From Undibacterium pigrum (GTDB taxonomy: Bacteria; Pseudomonadota; Gammaproteobacteria; Burkholderiales; Burkholderiaceae_D): 64,000 bases of DNA. Each line of letters opens with the position of its first letter. Positions within the stretch are counted from its first letter, which is position 1. The notes under the pieces were generated by a model. That model made no database searches, was not told where the DNA came from, and saw only the letters and a list, made by a program, of their open reading frames with translations. The position numbers were made by a program, and so were the translations under genes. Positions 55,908 to 64,000 of this stretch are shown here, piece by piece. The stretch spans positions 186,001-250,000 of the forward strand of contig NZ_QJKB01000006.1 in assembly GCF_003201815.1 (NCBI RefSeq), written 5' to 3'.

Positions 55908-58900
55908 ATGCACGCTCAAGGTTTATACGACCCATCCAATGAACATGACGCCTGTGGCGTAGGTTTTGTTGCCCATATCAAAGGCAAGAAGACGCATGCC
56001 ATCGTCGATCAGGGTTTATTGATTTTGAAAAATCTTGACCACAGGGGCGCGGTTGGTGCCGATGCCCTGATGGGCGATGGTGCCGGTATCCTGATCCAGA
56101 TTCCTGACCAGTATTACCGTGAAGAGATGGCCAAGCAGGGCATCAACCTGCCGCCACCTGGTGAATATGGCGTGGGCATGATCTTCCTGCCGAAGGAACA
56201 TGCATCCCGCCTGGCTTGCGAACAAGAGATAGAACGTGCCGTGCGCGCAGAAGGCCAGGTCGTACTGGGCTGGCGTGATGTGCCGGTAGACCGCGACATG
56301 CCCATGTCACCTACCGTGCGTGAAAAAGAGCCGGTCATCCGTCAGATTTTCATCGGTCGCGGTCCTGACATCATGGTGACTGATGCGCTGGAGCGCAAAC
56401 TGTATGTAATCCGCAAATCGGCTGTGCATGCGATTGAAGCCCTGCATCTTTTGCATGGCAAGGAATACTTCGTGCCGTCCATGTCTGCCCGTACCATCGT
56501 CTACAAAGGCTTGCTGCTGGCCGACCAGGTTGGTGTCTACTATAAAGACTTGCAGGACGAGCGTTGCGTTTCTGCGCTGGCCCTGGTGCATCAGCGTTTC
56601 TCGACCAATACCTTCCCTGAATGGCCGCTGGCCCACCCTTACCGCATGATTGCGCATAACGGTGAAATCAACACGGTAAAAGGCAATTTCAACTGGATGC
56701 GCGCCCGTGAAGGCGTCATGAAATCGGCAGTACTCGGCGACGATCTGCAAAAACTGTATCCACTGATATTTGAAGGCCAGTCTGATACTGCCAGCTTCGA
56801 TAATGCGCTGGAATTGCTGGTCATGGCTGGTTATCCAATTGCACAAGCGATGATGATGATGATCCCTGAAGCCTGGGAAAACCACACCATGATGGATGAA
56901 AACCGCCGCGCCTTCTATGAATACCATGCGGCCATGATGGAACCATGGGACGGCCCTGCCGCCATGGCCTTTACCGATGGCCGCCAGATCGGTGGCACAC
57001 TGGATCGCAATGGCCTGCGTCCTGCACGCTATATCGTTACTGATGATGACCTGGTCGTCATGGCATCGGAATCTGGTGTTTTGCCTATTCCAGAATCCAA
57101 GATCATCAAGAAATGGCGTCTGCAACCAGGCAAGATGTTCCTCATCGACCTGGAAGCTGGCCGCATCATCGATGACAAGGAAATCAAGGACACTTACGCT
57201 AACGCCAAGCCTTACAAACAATGGATCAAGTCTGTCCGTATCAAGCTAAATGAATTGAAGGCAGCAGAAGACAAGACAGAATACTCAGCGACTTTGCTGG
57301 ACCGTCAGCAAGCCTTTGGCTACACCCAGGAAGACTTGAAATTCCTGATGGCACCAATGGCGCTGGCAGGTGAAGAAGCCATAGGCTCCATGGGCAATGA
57401 CTCTTCGCTGGCCGTCATGTCGAACAAGCTCAAGCCTCTGTATAACTACTTCAAGCAATTATTTGCGCAGGTGACCAATCCGCCTATCGATCCTATTCGC
57501 GAAGCGATGGTGATGTCGCTGGTATCCTTCATCGGCCCGAAACCGAATTTGCTGGATACCAATAACATCAATCCGCCTATGCGCCTCGAAGTCGCACAAC
57601 CGATACTGGATTTTGCTGACATCGCCAAGCTGCGCAATATCAGCGCCAATACCGGTGGCAAGTTCAAGTCCTACGAACTGGATATCTGCTATCCCATCGC
57701 CTGGGGCAAGGATGGTATCGAAGCACGCCTGGCATCCATCTGCGCTGAGGTTGTTGATGCGGTCAAGTCTGGTCACAACATCATGATCATCACGGACCGC
57801 AAGATGGATGCCAACTATGTCGCCATTCCGGCCTTGCTGGCAACATCTACCGTGCATCAGCATCTGGTCAGCAAGGGTTTGCGTACGACGACCGGTCTGG
57901 TAGTCGAGACTGGCTCTGCCCGCGAAACCCATCACTTTGCCCTGCTGGCAGGTTATGGTGCAGAAGCTGTCCATCCTTATCTGGCGATGCAGACACTGGC
58001 AGATATGGCCAAGGATCTGTCGGGTGAATTGTCAGCAGAAAAAGCCGTTTATAACTACACCAAGGCAGTCGGCAAGGGCTTGATGAAAGTCATGTCCAAG
58101 ATGGGTATCTCTACCTATATGTCTTATTGCGGCGCGCAGATTTTTGAAGCCGTCGGTCTCAACAAATCCCTGGTTGACAAATACTTCAAGGGCACGGCAT
58201 CGAATGTAGAAGGCATAGGCGTATTTGAAGTTGCAGAAGAAGCCCTGCGTTTGCACAAAGCTGCTTTTGGTCTGGACCCAGTACTGGAAAATGCCCTGGA
58301 TGCCGGTGGCGAATATGCCTTCCGCGTGCGTGGTGAAGACCATATGTGGACACCGGATGCAATCGCCAAGTTGCAGCATTCCACCCGTGCCAACAACTAC
58401 AATTCGTATAAAGAATACGCACAGATCATCAATGACCAGAGCAAGCGTCATATGACTTTGCGTGGCCTGTTTGAATTCAAGATTGATCCAAGTAAAGCCA
58501 TCGCTCTGGACCAGGTCGAACCTGCGAAGGAAATCGTCAAGCGTTTCGCGACTGGCGCGATGTCCCTGGGTTCCATCAGTACAGAAGCACATGCAACGCT
58601 GGCTGTAGCCATGAACCGCATAGGTGGCAAATCAAATACCGGTGAAGGCGGTGAAGACCCAGCGCGTTATCAGCAAGAACTGAAAGGCATCCCTATCAAG
58701 CAGGGTGCAACCCTGGCTTCCGTCATCGGCAAAGACCAGATAGAAGTGGACATTCCCTTGCAGGATGGTGATTCGCTGCGCTCGAAAATCAAGCAAGTCG
58801 CCTCTGGTCGCTTTGGTGTTACGGCTGAGTATCTGAGTTCTGCCGACCAGATACAGATCAAGATGGCGCAAGGTGCCAAGCCGGGCGAGGGCGGGCAGTT

Positions 58901-60596
58901 GCCAGGACATAAGGTCTCTGAATACATCGCCAAGCTGCGTTTCTCTGTACCTGGTGTGGGCTTGATTTCTCCGCCGCCGCATCATGATATTTATTCGATT
59001 GAAGATTTGGCGCAGTTGATTCATGACTTGAAAAACGCCAATCCAAAAGCATCGATCTCAGTCAAGCTGGTGTCTGAAGTTGGTGTGGGTACGGTTGCTG
59101 CCGGTGTGTCCAAAGCCAAGGCAGATCACGTCGTCATCGCTGGTCATGACGGTGGTACGGGTGCCTCACCTTTATCGTCCATCAAGCATGCTGGTACACC
59201 ATGGGAACTGGGCTTGTCTGAAACCCAGCAAACCCTGGTCTTGAATGGCTTGCGTGGACGTGTCCGTGTACAGGCTGATGGCCAGATGAAGACGGGCCGT
59301 GACGTCGCCATTGCAGCGATGCTGGGTGCCGATGAAATCGGCTTTGCTACAGCACCGCTGGTGGTTGAAGGCTGCATCATGATGCGCAAATGCCATTTGA
59401 ATACTTGCCCGGTAGGCGTGGCGACACAAGACCCGGTCTTGCGTGCCAAGTTCTCTGGCAAGCCTGAATATGTCGTCAATTACTTCTTCTTTGTAGCAGA
59501 AGAATTGCGTCAGATCATGGCGCAACTGGGCATACGCACTTATGACGATTTGATAGGCCGTGTTGATTTGCTGGATAAATCCAAGGCGGTGTCGCACTGG
59601 AAAGCCAAGGGGCTGGATTTCAGCCGCATCTTCTATCAGCCAGAACTGGCTGAAGGTGCAGCAATACGCCATGTTGATGTACAAGATCATGGCCTGGAAA
59701 AAGCCCTCGACAATAAACTGATTGCCCAGGCAAAAATTGCTCTGGAAACTGGTGAAAAAGTATCCTTCATATCACCGATCAAAAACCTGAACCGCACGGT
59801 AGGTACGATGTTGTCTGGCGAAGTGGCCAAAAAATATGGTCACGCAGGTTTGCCGGATGACACTATCCACATACAGTTGCAAGGTACGGCTGGTCAGTCT
59901 GCCGGTGCTTTCCTGGCGCATGGCGTGACACTGGATCTGGTGGGCGAAGGTAATGATTATGTAGGTAAAGGTTTGTCTGGTGGCCGCATTATCATCCGCC
60001 CAAATACAGAATTCCGCGGCTGGGCAGTGGACAACATCATCTGTGGTAACACGGTACTGTACGGTGCCATCTCTGGTGAAGCCTTTATCAACGGTGTTGC
60101 CGGCGAACGTTTCGCGGTACGTAATTCTGGCGCAGTCACTGTGGTGGAAGGTACTGGCGACCATGGCTGCGAATACATGACAGGCGGCACCGTCATCGTG
60201 TTGGGCAACACAGGTCGTAACTTTGCTGCCGGTATGTCGGGCGGTATCGCTTATGTCTATGACCCTGAAGGTGAATTTGAGGCCAAGTGCAATATGTCCA
60301 TGGTGACACTGGAGCCGGTCCTGGCTGGTGACGTACAAGTGGCAACTCTGGATAAATCAATCTGGCATAGCCGCCTGCGTGGCGGTGACGGCGAGACTGA
60401 TGAAGCTATCTTGCGCAATCTGATAGAGCGTCATTTCAAACACACAGGCAGTACCCGCGCCCGCAATTTGCTGGACGACTGGGCCCGCAGCCGTGCCAAG
60501 TTCGTCAAGGTATTCCCTACCGAATACAAGCGCGCTTTGGGTGAAATGTATGCGGCAAAACAGCTCGCAGCGAAAAAGGAAAAAGTCACGGCATAG
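55908..60596 (+). CDS. gltB: Glutamate synthase (NADPH) large subunit
   Basis: 1562 aa from ATG 55908 ([15 protein letters not shown] then CGVGF), with CCGGAGA upstream; the mature enzyme starts at Cys16 after removal of a 15-residue propeptide, as in other GltB. Glutaminase domain 16-430, central and FMN-binding synthase domain about 800-1200 with the 3Fe-4S cysteine cluster around [17 protein letters not shown], and the C-terminal beta-helix domain ([27 protein letters not shown]). It makes glutamate from glutamine and 2-oxoglutarate with GltD. Confidence 0.97.
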   Translation: MHAQGLYDPSNEHDACGVGFVAHIKGKKTHAIVDQGLLILKNLDHRGAVGADALMGDGAGILIQIPDQYYREEMAKQGINLPPPGEYGVGMIFLPKEHASRLACEQEIERAVRAEGQVVLGWRDVPVDRDMPMSPTVREKEPVIRQIFIGRGPDIMVTDALERKLYVIRKSAVHAIEALHLLHGKEYFVPSMSARTIVYKGLLLADQVGVYYKDLQDERCVSALALVHQRFSTNTFPEWPLAHPYRMIAHNGEINTVKGNFNWMRAREGVMKSAVLGDDLQKLYPLIFEGQSDTASFDNALELLVMAGYPIAQAMMMMIPEAWENHTMMDENRRAFYEYHAAMMEPWDGPAAMAFTDGRQIGGTLDRNGLRPARYIVTDDDLVVMASESGVLPIPESKIIKKWRLQPGKMFLIDLEAGRIIDDKEIKDTYANAKPYKQWIKSVRIKLNELKAAEDKTEYSATLLDRQQAFGYTQEDLKFLMAPMALAGEEAIGSMGNDSSLAVMSNKLKPLYNYFKQLFAQVTNPPIDPIREAMVMSLVSFIGPKPNLLDTNNINPPMRLEVAQPILDFADIAKLRNISANTGGKFKSYELDICYPIAWGKDGIEARLASICAEVVDAVKSGHNIMIITDRKMDANYVAIPALLATSTVHQHLVSKGLRTTTGLVVETGSARETHHFALLAGYGAEAVHPYLAMQTLADMAKDLSGELSAEKAVYNYTKAVGKGLMKVMSKMGISTYMSYCGAQIFEAVGLNKSLVDKYFKGTASNVEGIGVFEVAEEALRLHKAAFGLDPVLENALDAGGEYAFRVRGEDHMWTPDAIAKLQHSTRANNYNSYKEYAQIINDQSKRHMTLRGLFEFKIDPSKAIALDQVEPAKEIVKRFATGAMSLGSISTEAHATLAVAMNRIGGKSNTGEGGEDPARYQQELKGIPIKQGATLASVIGKDQIEVDIPLQDGDSLRSKIKQVASGRFGVTAEYLSSADQIQIKMAQGAKPGEGGQLPGHKVSEYIAKLRFSVPGVGLISPPPHHDIYSIEDLAQLIHDLKNANPKASISVKLVSEVGVGTVAAGVSKAKADHVVIAGHDGGTGASPLSSIKHAGTPWELGLSETQQTLVLNGLRGRVRVQADGQMKTGRDVAIAAMLGADEIGFATAPLVVEGCIMMRKCHLNTCPVGVATQDPVLRAKFSGKPEYVVNYFFFVAEELRQIMAQLGIRTYDDLIGRVDLLDKSKAVSHWKAKGLDFSRIFYQPELAEGAAIRHVDVQDHGLEKALDNKLIAQAKIALETGEKVSFISPIKNLNRTVGTMLSGEVAKKYGHAGLPDDTIHIQLQGTAGQSAGAFLAHGVTLDLVGEGNDYVGKGLSGGRIIIRPNTEFRGWAVDNIICGNTVLYGAISGEAFINGVAGERFAVRNSGAVTVVEGTGDHGCEYMTGGTVIVLGNTGRNFAAGMSGGIAYVYDPEGEFEAKCNMSMVTLEPVLAGDVQVATLDKSIWHSRLRGGDGETDEAILRNLIERHFKHTGSTRARNLLDDWARSRAKFVKVFPTEYKRALGEMYAAKQLAAKKEKVTA

Positions 60597-60721
60597 TCGA
60601 GTGAGCGTGCCGCAGCCAGTCTGCGGTCGCGCCCTCCTGTGTTCTCCAGACTATTTAGCTTATTTCAGCTTATTTCAAATTCAGACAGGGCATATGCCCG
60701 CAACAAAATTGAGGTTAGAAA

Positions 60722-62185
60722 ATGGGTAAAGTTACCGGCTTCATGGAATACCAGCGTTTGCAGGAAGCAAGCGAAGCACCGCAGTCACGCAAAAAGCATT
60801 ACAAGGAATTTCTGGTACATCTTGATGATGGCCAAGCCAAGGTGCAGGCAGCGCGCTGCATGGATTGCGGCATTCCTTTCTGTAATAACGGCTGCCCCGT
60901 AAACAACATCATCCCTGACTGGAATGACCTGGTGTTCAACGGTAATTACAAACTGGCGCTCGATACCCTGCATTCGACGAATAACTTCCCTGAGTTCACT
61001 GGCCGTATTTGTCCTGCACCATGTGAGTCTGCCTGTACCCTGGGTATTAACAGCGATGCCGTCGGTATCAAGTCGATAGAACATTTCATCATCGACAAAG
61101 GCTGGGAAAACGGCTGGGTTCTGCCGCAAGTGCCATCTATCAAGACTGGCAAGAAAATTGCCGTGGTTGGTTCAGGTCCTGCGGGCCTGGCAGCAGCCCA
61201 GCAACTGGCACGTGTTGGTCATGATGTAACTGTGTTTGAAAAGAATGACCGCGTTGGTGGCTTGCTGCGTTATGGCATCCCTGACTTCAAGATGGAAAAA
61301 TCCCACATCGACCGCCGTGTCGATCAGATGGTGGCTGAAGGCGTGACTTTCCGCACCAGCGTATTCGTCGGCAAGGATTTCCCGGCGACAGTGACCAACT
61401 GGGCCAAGGAAACCATCTCGCCTGAACAACTGCAAAAAGACTTTGATGCCGTCATCATTGCCGGTGGTGCAGAAACACCGCGCGACTTGCCCGTGCCTGG
61501 ACGCGAACTCAAAGGCGTGCATTTCGCGATGGACTTTTTGCCGCTGCAAAACAAGGTCAATGCCGGTGACAAGGTCAAGGACCAGATCATGGCCAGTGGC
61601 AAGCATGTGGTCGTTATCGGTGGCGGTGATACCGGTTCTGACTGCGTGGGCACATCCAACCGTCACGGTGCCAAATCAATCGCCCAGTTTGAACTGATGC
61701 CACAACCGCCTGAGCAAGAAAACAAATCCCTGGTCTGGCCTTACTGGCCCACCAAGTTGCGTACCTCATCTTCGCATGAAGAAGGTTGCGACCGTGACTG
61801 GGCGGTAGCGACCAAGCGTCTGGAAGGCAAGGCAGGCAAGGTAGAAAAGCTGATCGCCTGCCGCGTGGAATGGAAAGACGGCAAAATGCAGGAAGTACCA
61901 GACTCAGAATTCGAAATGAAAGCCGATCTGGTCTTGCTGGCCATGGGTTTTGTCTCGCCAGTACAACAAGTACTGGATGCTTTCGGTGTCGATAAAGATG
62001 CGCGCGGCAATGCCAGGGCAACGACAGATGGCGCTGGCTGCTATAAGACAAATGTCGACAAGGTGTATGCCGCAGGTGACATGCGTCGCGGGCAGTCGCT
62101 GGTGGTGTGGGCGATACGCGAAGGGCGTCAATGTGCGCGTGAAGTGGATGCCTTCCTCATGGGCGACTCTGTTTTGCCTCGTTAA
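60722..62185 (+). CDS. gltD: Glutamate synthase small subunit
   Basis: 487 aa. N-terminal cysteine motifs [17 protein letters not shown] and [12 protein letters not shown] bind 4Fe-4S clusters; FAD site [34 protein letters not shown] site around [20 protein letters not shown]. It supplies electrons from NADPH to GltB. GAGGTTAGAAA ribosome site; 125 bp after gltB with no clear terminator between, so cotranscribed. Confidence 0.97.
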   Translation: MGKVTGFMEYQRLQEASEAPQSRKKHYKEFLVHLDDGQAKVQAARCMDCGIPFCNNGCPVNNIIPDWNDLVFNGNYKLALDTLHSTNNFPEFTGRICPAPCESACTLGINSDAVGIKSIEHFIIDKGWENGWVLPQVPSIKTGKKIAVVGSGPAGLAAAQQLARVGHDVTVFEKNDRVGGLLRYGIPDFKMEKSHIDRRVDQMVAEGVTFRTSVFVGKDFPATVTNWAKETISPEQLQKDFDAVIIAGGAETPRDLPVPGRELKGVHFAMDFLPLQNKVNAGDKVKDQIMASGKHVVVIGGGDTGSDCVGTSNRHGAKSIAQFELMPQPPEQENKSLVWPYWPTKLRTSSSHEEGCDRDWAVATKRLEGKAGKVEKLIACRVEWKDGKMQEVPDSEFEMKADLVLLAMGFVSPVQQVLDAFGVDKDARGNARATTDGAGCYKTNVDKVYAAGDMRRGQSLVVWAIREGRQCAREVDAFLMGDSVLPR

Positions 62186-62515
62186 GACGCCCTGCAGTCT
62201 GTATTTGCATAAGGCCAGACTGATTTGCCACGGCGAGTAAAATCTCCGGTAAATCAGTCATTCCTGGTGGTGATAAAGCCGCCTTGCGCTGGAAATTTGT
62301 AAATAACTGACTCTTGGTTCATTTAAAAAATTATTTTTCACTCCTGTTGTTTGAATTAAATTCGGAAAATTTTGTATTTATCGCGTTTTGCGCGAAATAG
62401 CTGGAATATTCTGAATATTCATCAATACCTTGTTTTTTTGTCATAGTTGTCTGTACAACCCTCTTTGCCTTTCTGCATTACAATCTAGTTTTTATAAAAC
62501 TATCTCCCCATTGCT
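62186..62515. other. Intergenic region between gltD and mlaF
   Basis: 330 bp, AT-rich from about 62300. It should hold the mla operon promoter, but no convincing -35/-10 pair was fixed. A weak hairpin around 62230-62250 (CTCCGGTAAA...) is not clear enough to call a terminator. Confidence 0.45.
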
Positions 62516-63319
62516 GTGCCAAATCTTGTAGAAATTCGCGATATCCAGTTTGGGTATGGAGACCGGACTATCCTGTCTGAACTCCGTATGGATTTCCCAC
62601 GCGGTAAACTGATTGCTGTCATGGGTGGTTCAGGTTCGGGCAAGACCACGATCTTGCGTCTGATAGGTGGGCAAATCCGCGCGCAGCGTGGCAGTATCAA
62701 GGTCAATGGGCAAGAGATCAGTGCGCTTGATACCCAGGGCTTGTATGCCATACGCAGGAAAATGGGCATGCTGTTCCAGCATGGTGCCCTGTTCACAGAC
62801 TTGAATGTCTTTGATAACGTCGCTTTCCCCATGCGCGAACATACCAATCTCAGCGAAGCAATGATACGTGACCTGGTCTTGCTGAAGTTGCAGGCCGTGG
62901 GTTTGCGTAATGCGGCGGCTTTGATGCCCGCTGAAATATCCGGTGGTATGGCCAGGCGCGTGGCGCTGGCCCGTGCAGTGGCGCTGGACCCAGAATTGAT
63001 TATGTATGACGAGCCCTTTGCTGGTCTTGATCCTATCTCCATGGGCGTTGCTGCCAATTTGATACGGAACTTGAATGACGCTTTAGGGTCTACGTCCATC
63101 CTGGTGTCGCATGATGTCCATGAAACCTTTGCGATTGCGGACTATGTCTACTTCCTGTCTAAGGGCAAGATCGTCGCGCAGGGTACGCCTGAAGAAATGC
63201 GGGTGTCTGAAGACCCCTATGTAAAACAGTTTGTGCATGCAGAGGCAGACGGACCCGTGCCTTTCCATTATCCCGGCGCATCCCTGCAGGTTGACCTGGG
63301 TTTGGAGAAGCGCACATGA
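62516..63319 (+). CDS. mlaF: Phospholipid transport ABC ATPase MlaF
   Basis: 267 aa, start at GTG 62516 (PNLVEIRDIQFGYGDRTILSE). Walker A GGSGSGKTT (about residues 40-48), Q-loop GMLFQHGALF, signature ISGGMARRVALARAVAL (the MlaF variant of the C motif) and Walker B LIMYDEPFAGLDP, H-loop VSHDVHE. MlaF is the cytoplasmic ATPase of MlaFEDB, which moves phospholipid between the membranes to keep outer-membrane asymmetry. It overlaps mlaE by 4 bp (ATGA). Confidence 0.95.
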   Translation: MPNLVEIRDIQFGYGDRTILSELRMDFPRGKLIAVMGGSGSGKTTILRLIGGQIRAQRGSIKVNGQEISALDTQGLYAIRRKMGMLFQHGALFTDLNVFDNVAFPMREHTNLSEAMIRDLVLLKLQAVGLRNAAALMPAEISGGMARRVALARAVALDPELIMYDEPFAGLDPISMGVAANLIRNLNDALGSTSILVSHDVHETFAIADYVYFLSKGKIVAQGTPEEMRVSEDPYVKQFVHAEADGPVPFHYPGASLQVDLGLEKRT

Positions 63320-64000
63320 TCGTAGAAAAAATTGGCGGTTTTGTCAGGTCAACCATGGCAGATGTGGGTTATGCGGCCCGCAGCTTTTTTTCGATATTGG
63401 CAAATTGCCTGGGTTTATGGCGCAGGCCACGCCTGGTAACAGACCAGATCCATTTCATAGGCAATTATTCCATGGTGATTATTGCCGTGTCGGGATTGTT
63501 TGTCGGTTTTGTACTGGCATATCAGGGTTATTACACCCTGAACCGCTATGGCTCTGAAGAAGCGCTGGGTCTGCTGGTCGCGCTCTCGCTGGTGCGTGAA
63601 CTTGGCCCGGTGGTCACGGCCTTATTGTTTGCCGGTCGCGCAGGTACATCGCTGACGGCAGAGATAGGTCTGATGAAGGCCGGTGAGCAACTGGCTGCGA
63701 TGGAAATGATGGCAGTCAATCCCATACAAAGGGTGCTGGCCCCGCGTTTTCTGGCAGGCATCATCGCGATGCCGATACTGACTTCCATCTTTAATGCCAT
63801 GGGCATTATTGGCGGTTATGTCGTGGGTGTGAAACTCATCGGTGTCGATAATGGCGCGTTCTGGTCACAGATGCAGGCGGGGGTGGAAGTATTTCAGGAT
63901 ATAGGCAATGGTGTTGTCAAAAGCATCGTTTTTGGTTTTGCAGTAAGCTTTGTTGCATTATTCCAGGGCTATGAAGCGCAGCCTACCCCCGAGGGTGTAG
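63316..64000 (+). CDS. mlaE: Phospholipid transport permease MlaE, partial
   Basis: Reading from ATG 63316 gives MIVEKIGGFVRSTMADVGYA and a permease of the MlaE/YrbE family: GLFVGFVLAYQGYYTLNRYGSEEALG, LVRELGPVVTALLFAGRAGT and SLTAEIGLMKAGEQLAAMEMMAVNP, the signature coupling region. It runs off the right edge of the window after 228 codons. Its ATG overlaps the mlaF stop, so translation is coupled. Next genes are expected to be mlaD, mlaC and mlaB. Confidence 0.95.
   Translation, partial: MIVEKIGGFVRSTMADVGYAARSFFSILANCLGLWRRPRLVTDQIHFIGNYSMVIIAVSGLFVGFVLAYQGYYTLNRYGSEEALGLLVALSLVRELGPVVTALLFAGRAGTSLTAEIGLMKAGEQLAAMEMMAVNPIQRVLAPRFLAGIIAMPILTSIFNAMGIIGGYVVGVKLIGVDNGAFWSQMQAGVEVFQDIGNGVVKSIVFGFAVSFVALFQGYEAQPTPEGV

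Noticed and set aside
56307..57221. 304-codon minus-strand ORF inside gltB, and similar antisense ORFs at 57459-57974 and 58032-58592
   Set aside because: Antisense shadows of gltB; composition unlike proteins and no ribosome sites.

Overview
The window is a chromosomal segment of about 50% GC from a betaproteobacterium of the Burkholderiales, most likely an Oxalobacteraceae member close to Undibacterium or Herbaspirillum. This rests on remembered gene order (rpoH-ftsX-ftsE-ftsY / rsmD-coaD-ferredoxin; pth; uvrA-MFS-ssb; gltB-gltD-mlaF-mlaE) and on protein character; no search was run. Most of the window is ordinary core genome.

Layout. 1-5.1 kb: start of rpoH (minus) with a perfect CIRCE operator upstream, ftsX/ftsE/ftsY, and divergent rsmD-coaD-ferredoxin. 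5.2-17.3 kb: flavin-type stress protein, two diguanylate cyclases, a MOSC protein, a GlxA-type regulator divergent from a cysteine hydrolase, ychF, a MATE exporter, and an SgrR-like regulator divergent from an MFS exporter with a 269-bp MITE-like inverted-repeat element between them. 17.3-21.4 kb: an SPFH operon behind a palindromic promoter, acpH, patatin and pth. 21.4-26.9 kb: hairpin cluster, a 40-unit hexanucleotide tract, and a HlyD/ATPase/permease export operon with a consensus sigma-54 promoter and an upstream 18-bp-arm inverted repeat. 26.9-31.8 kb: uvrA, MFS, ssb.

31.8-42.3 kb is an accessory island of mixed composition. It holds an XRE-type HTH gene, one giant gene (33060-39110, 2016 aa), and a decayed integron. 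The giant protein reads as an N-terminal PD-(D/E)XK-like nuclease (Cap4/DUF4297 type), a STAND/NACHT-type NTPase and a long helical-repeat sensor, which is the architecture of an antiviral Avs-like defence protein. The integron consists of an intI relic inactivated by a single-base frameshift and truncation, an attI-like core, and minus-strand cassettes with one clear and one degenerate attC.

42.3-64 kb returns to core genes: pgm, a czcICBA heavy-metal efflux operon (minus), a DEAD-box helicase, an orphan PhnD-like binding protein, an unknown 113-aa gene, a RAYT transposase with nearby hairpins, glutamate synthase gltBD and the start of the mla phospholipid transport operon. The most notable items are the Avs-like giant gene, the frameshifted integron, the sigma-54/enhancer arrangement of the export operon, the SPFH operator and the MITE-like element. 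No tRNA, rRNA or CRISPR array was recognised.
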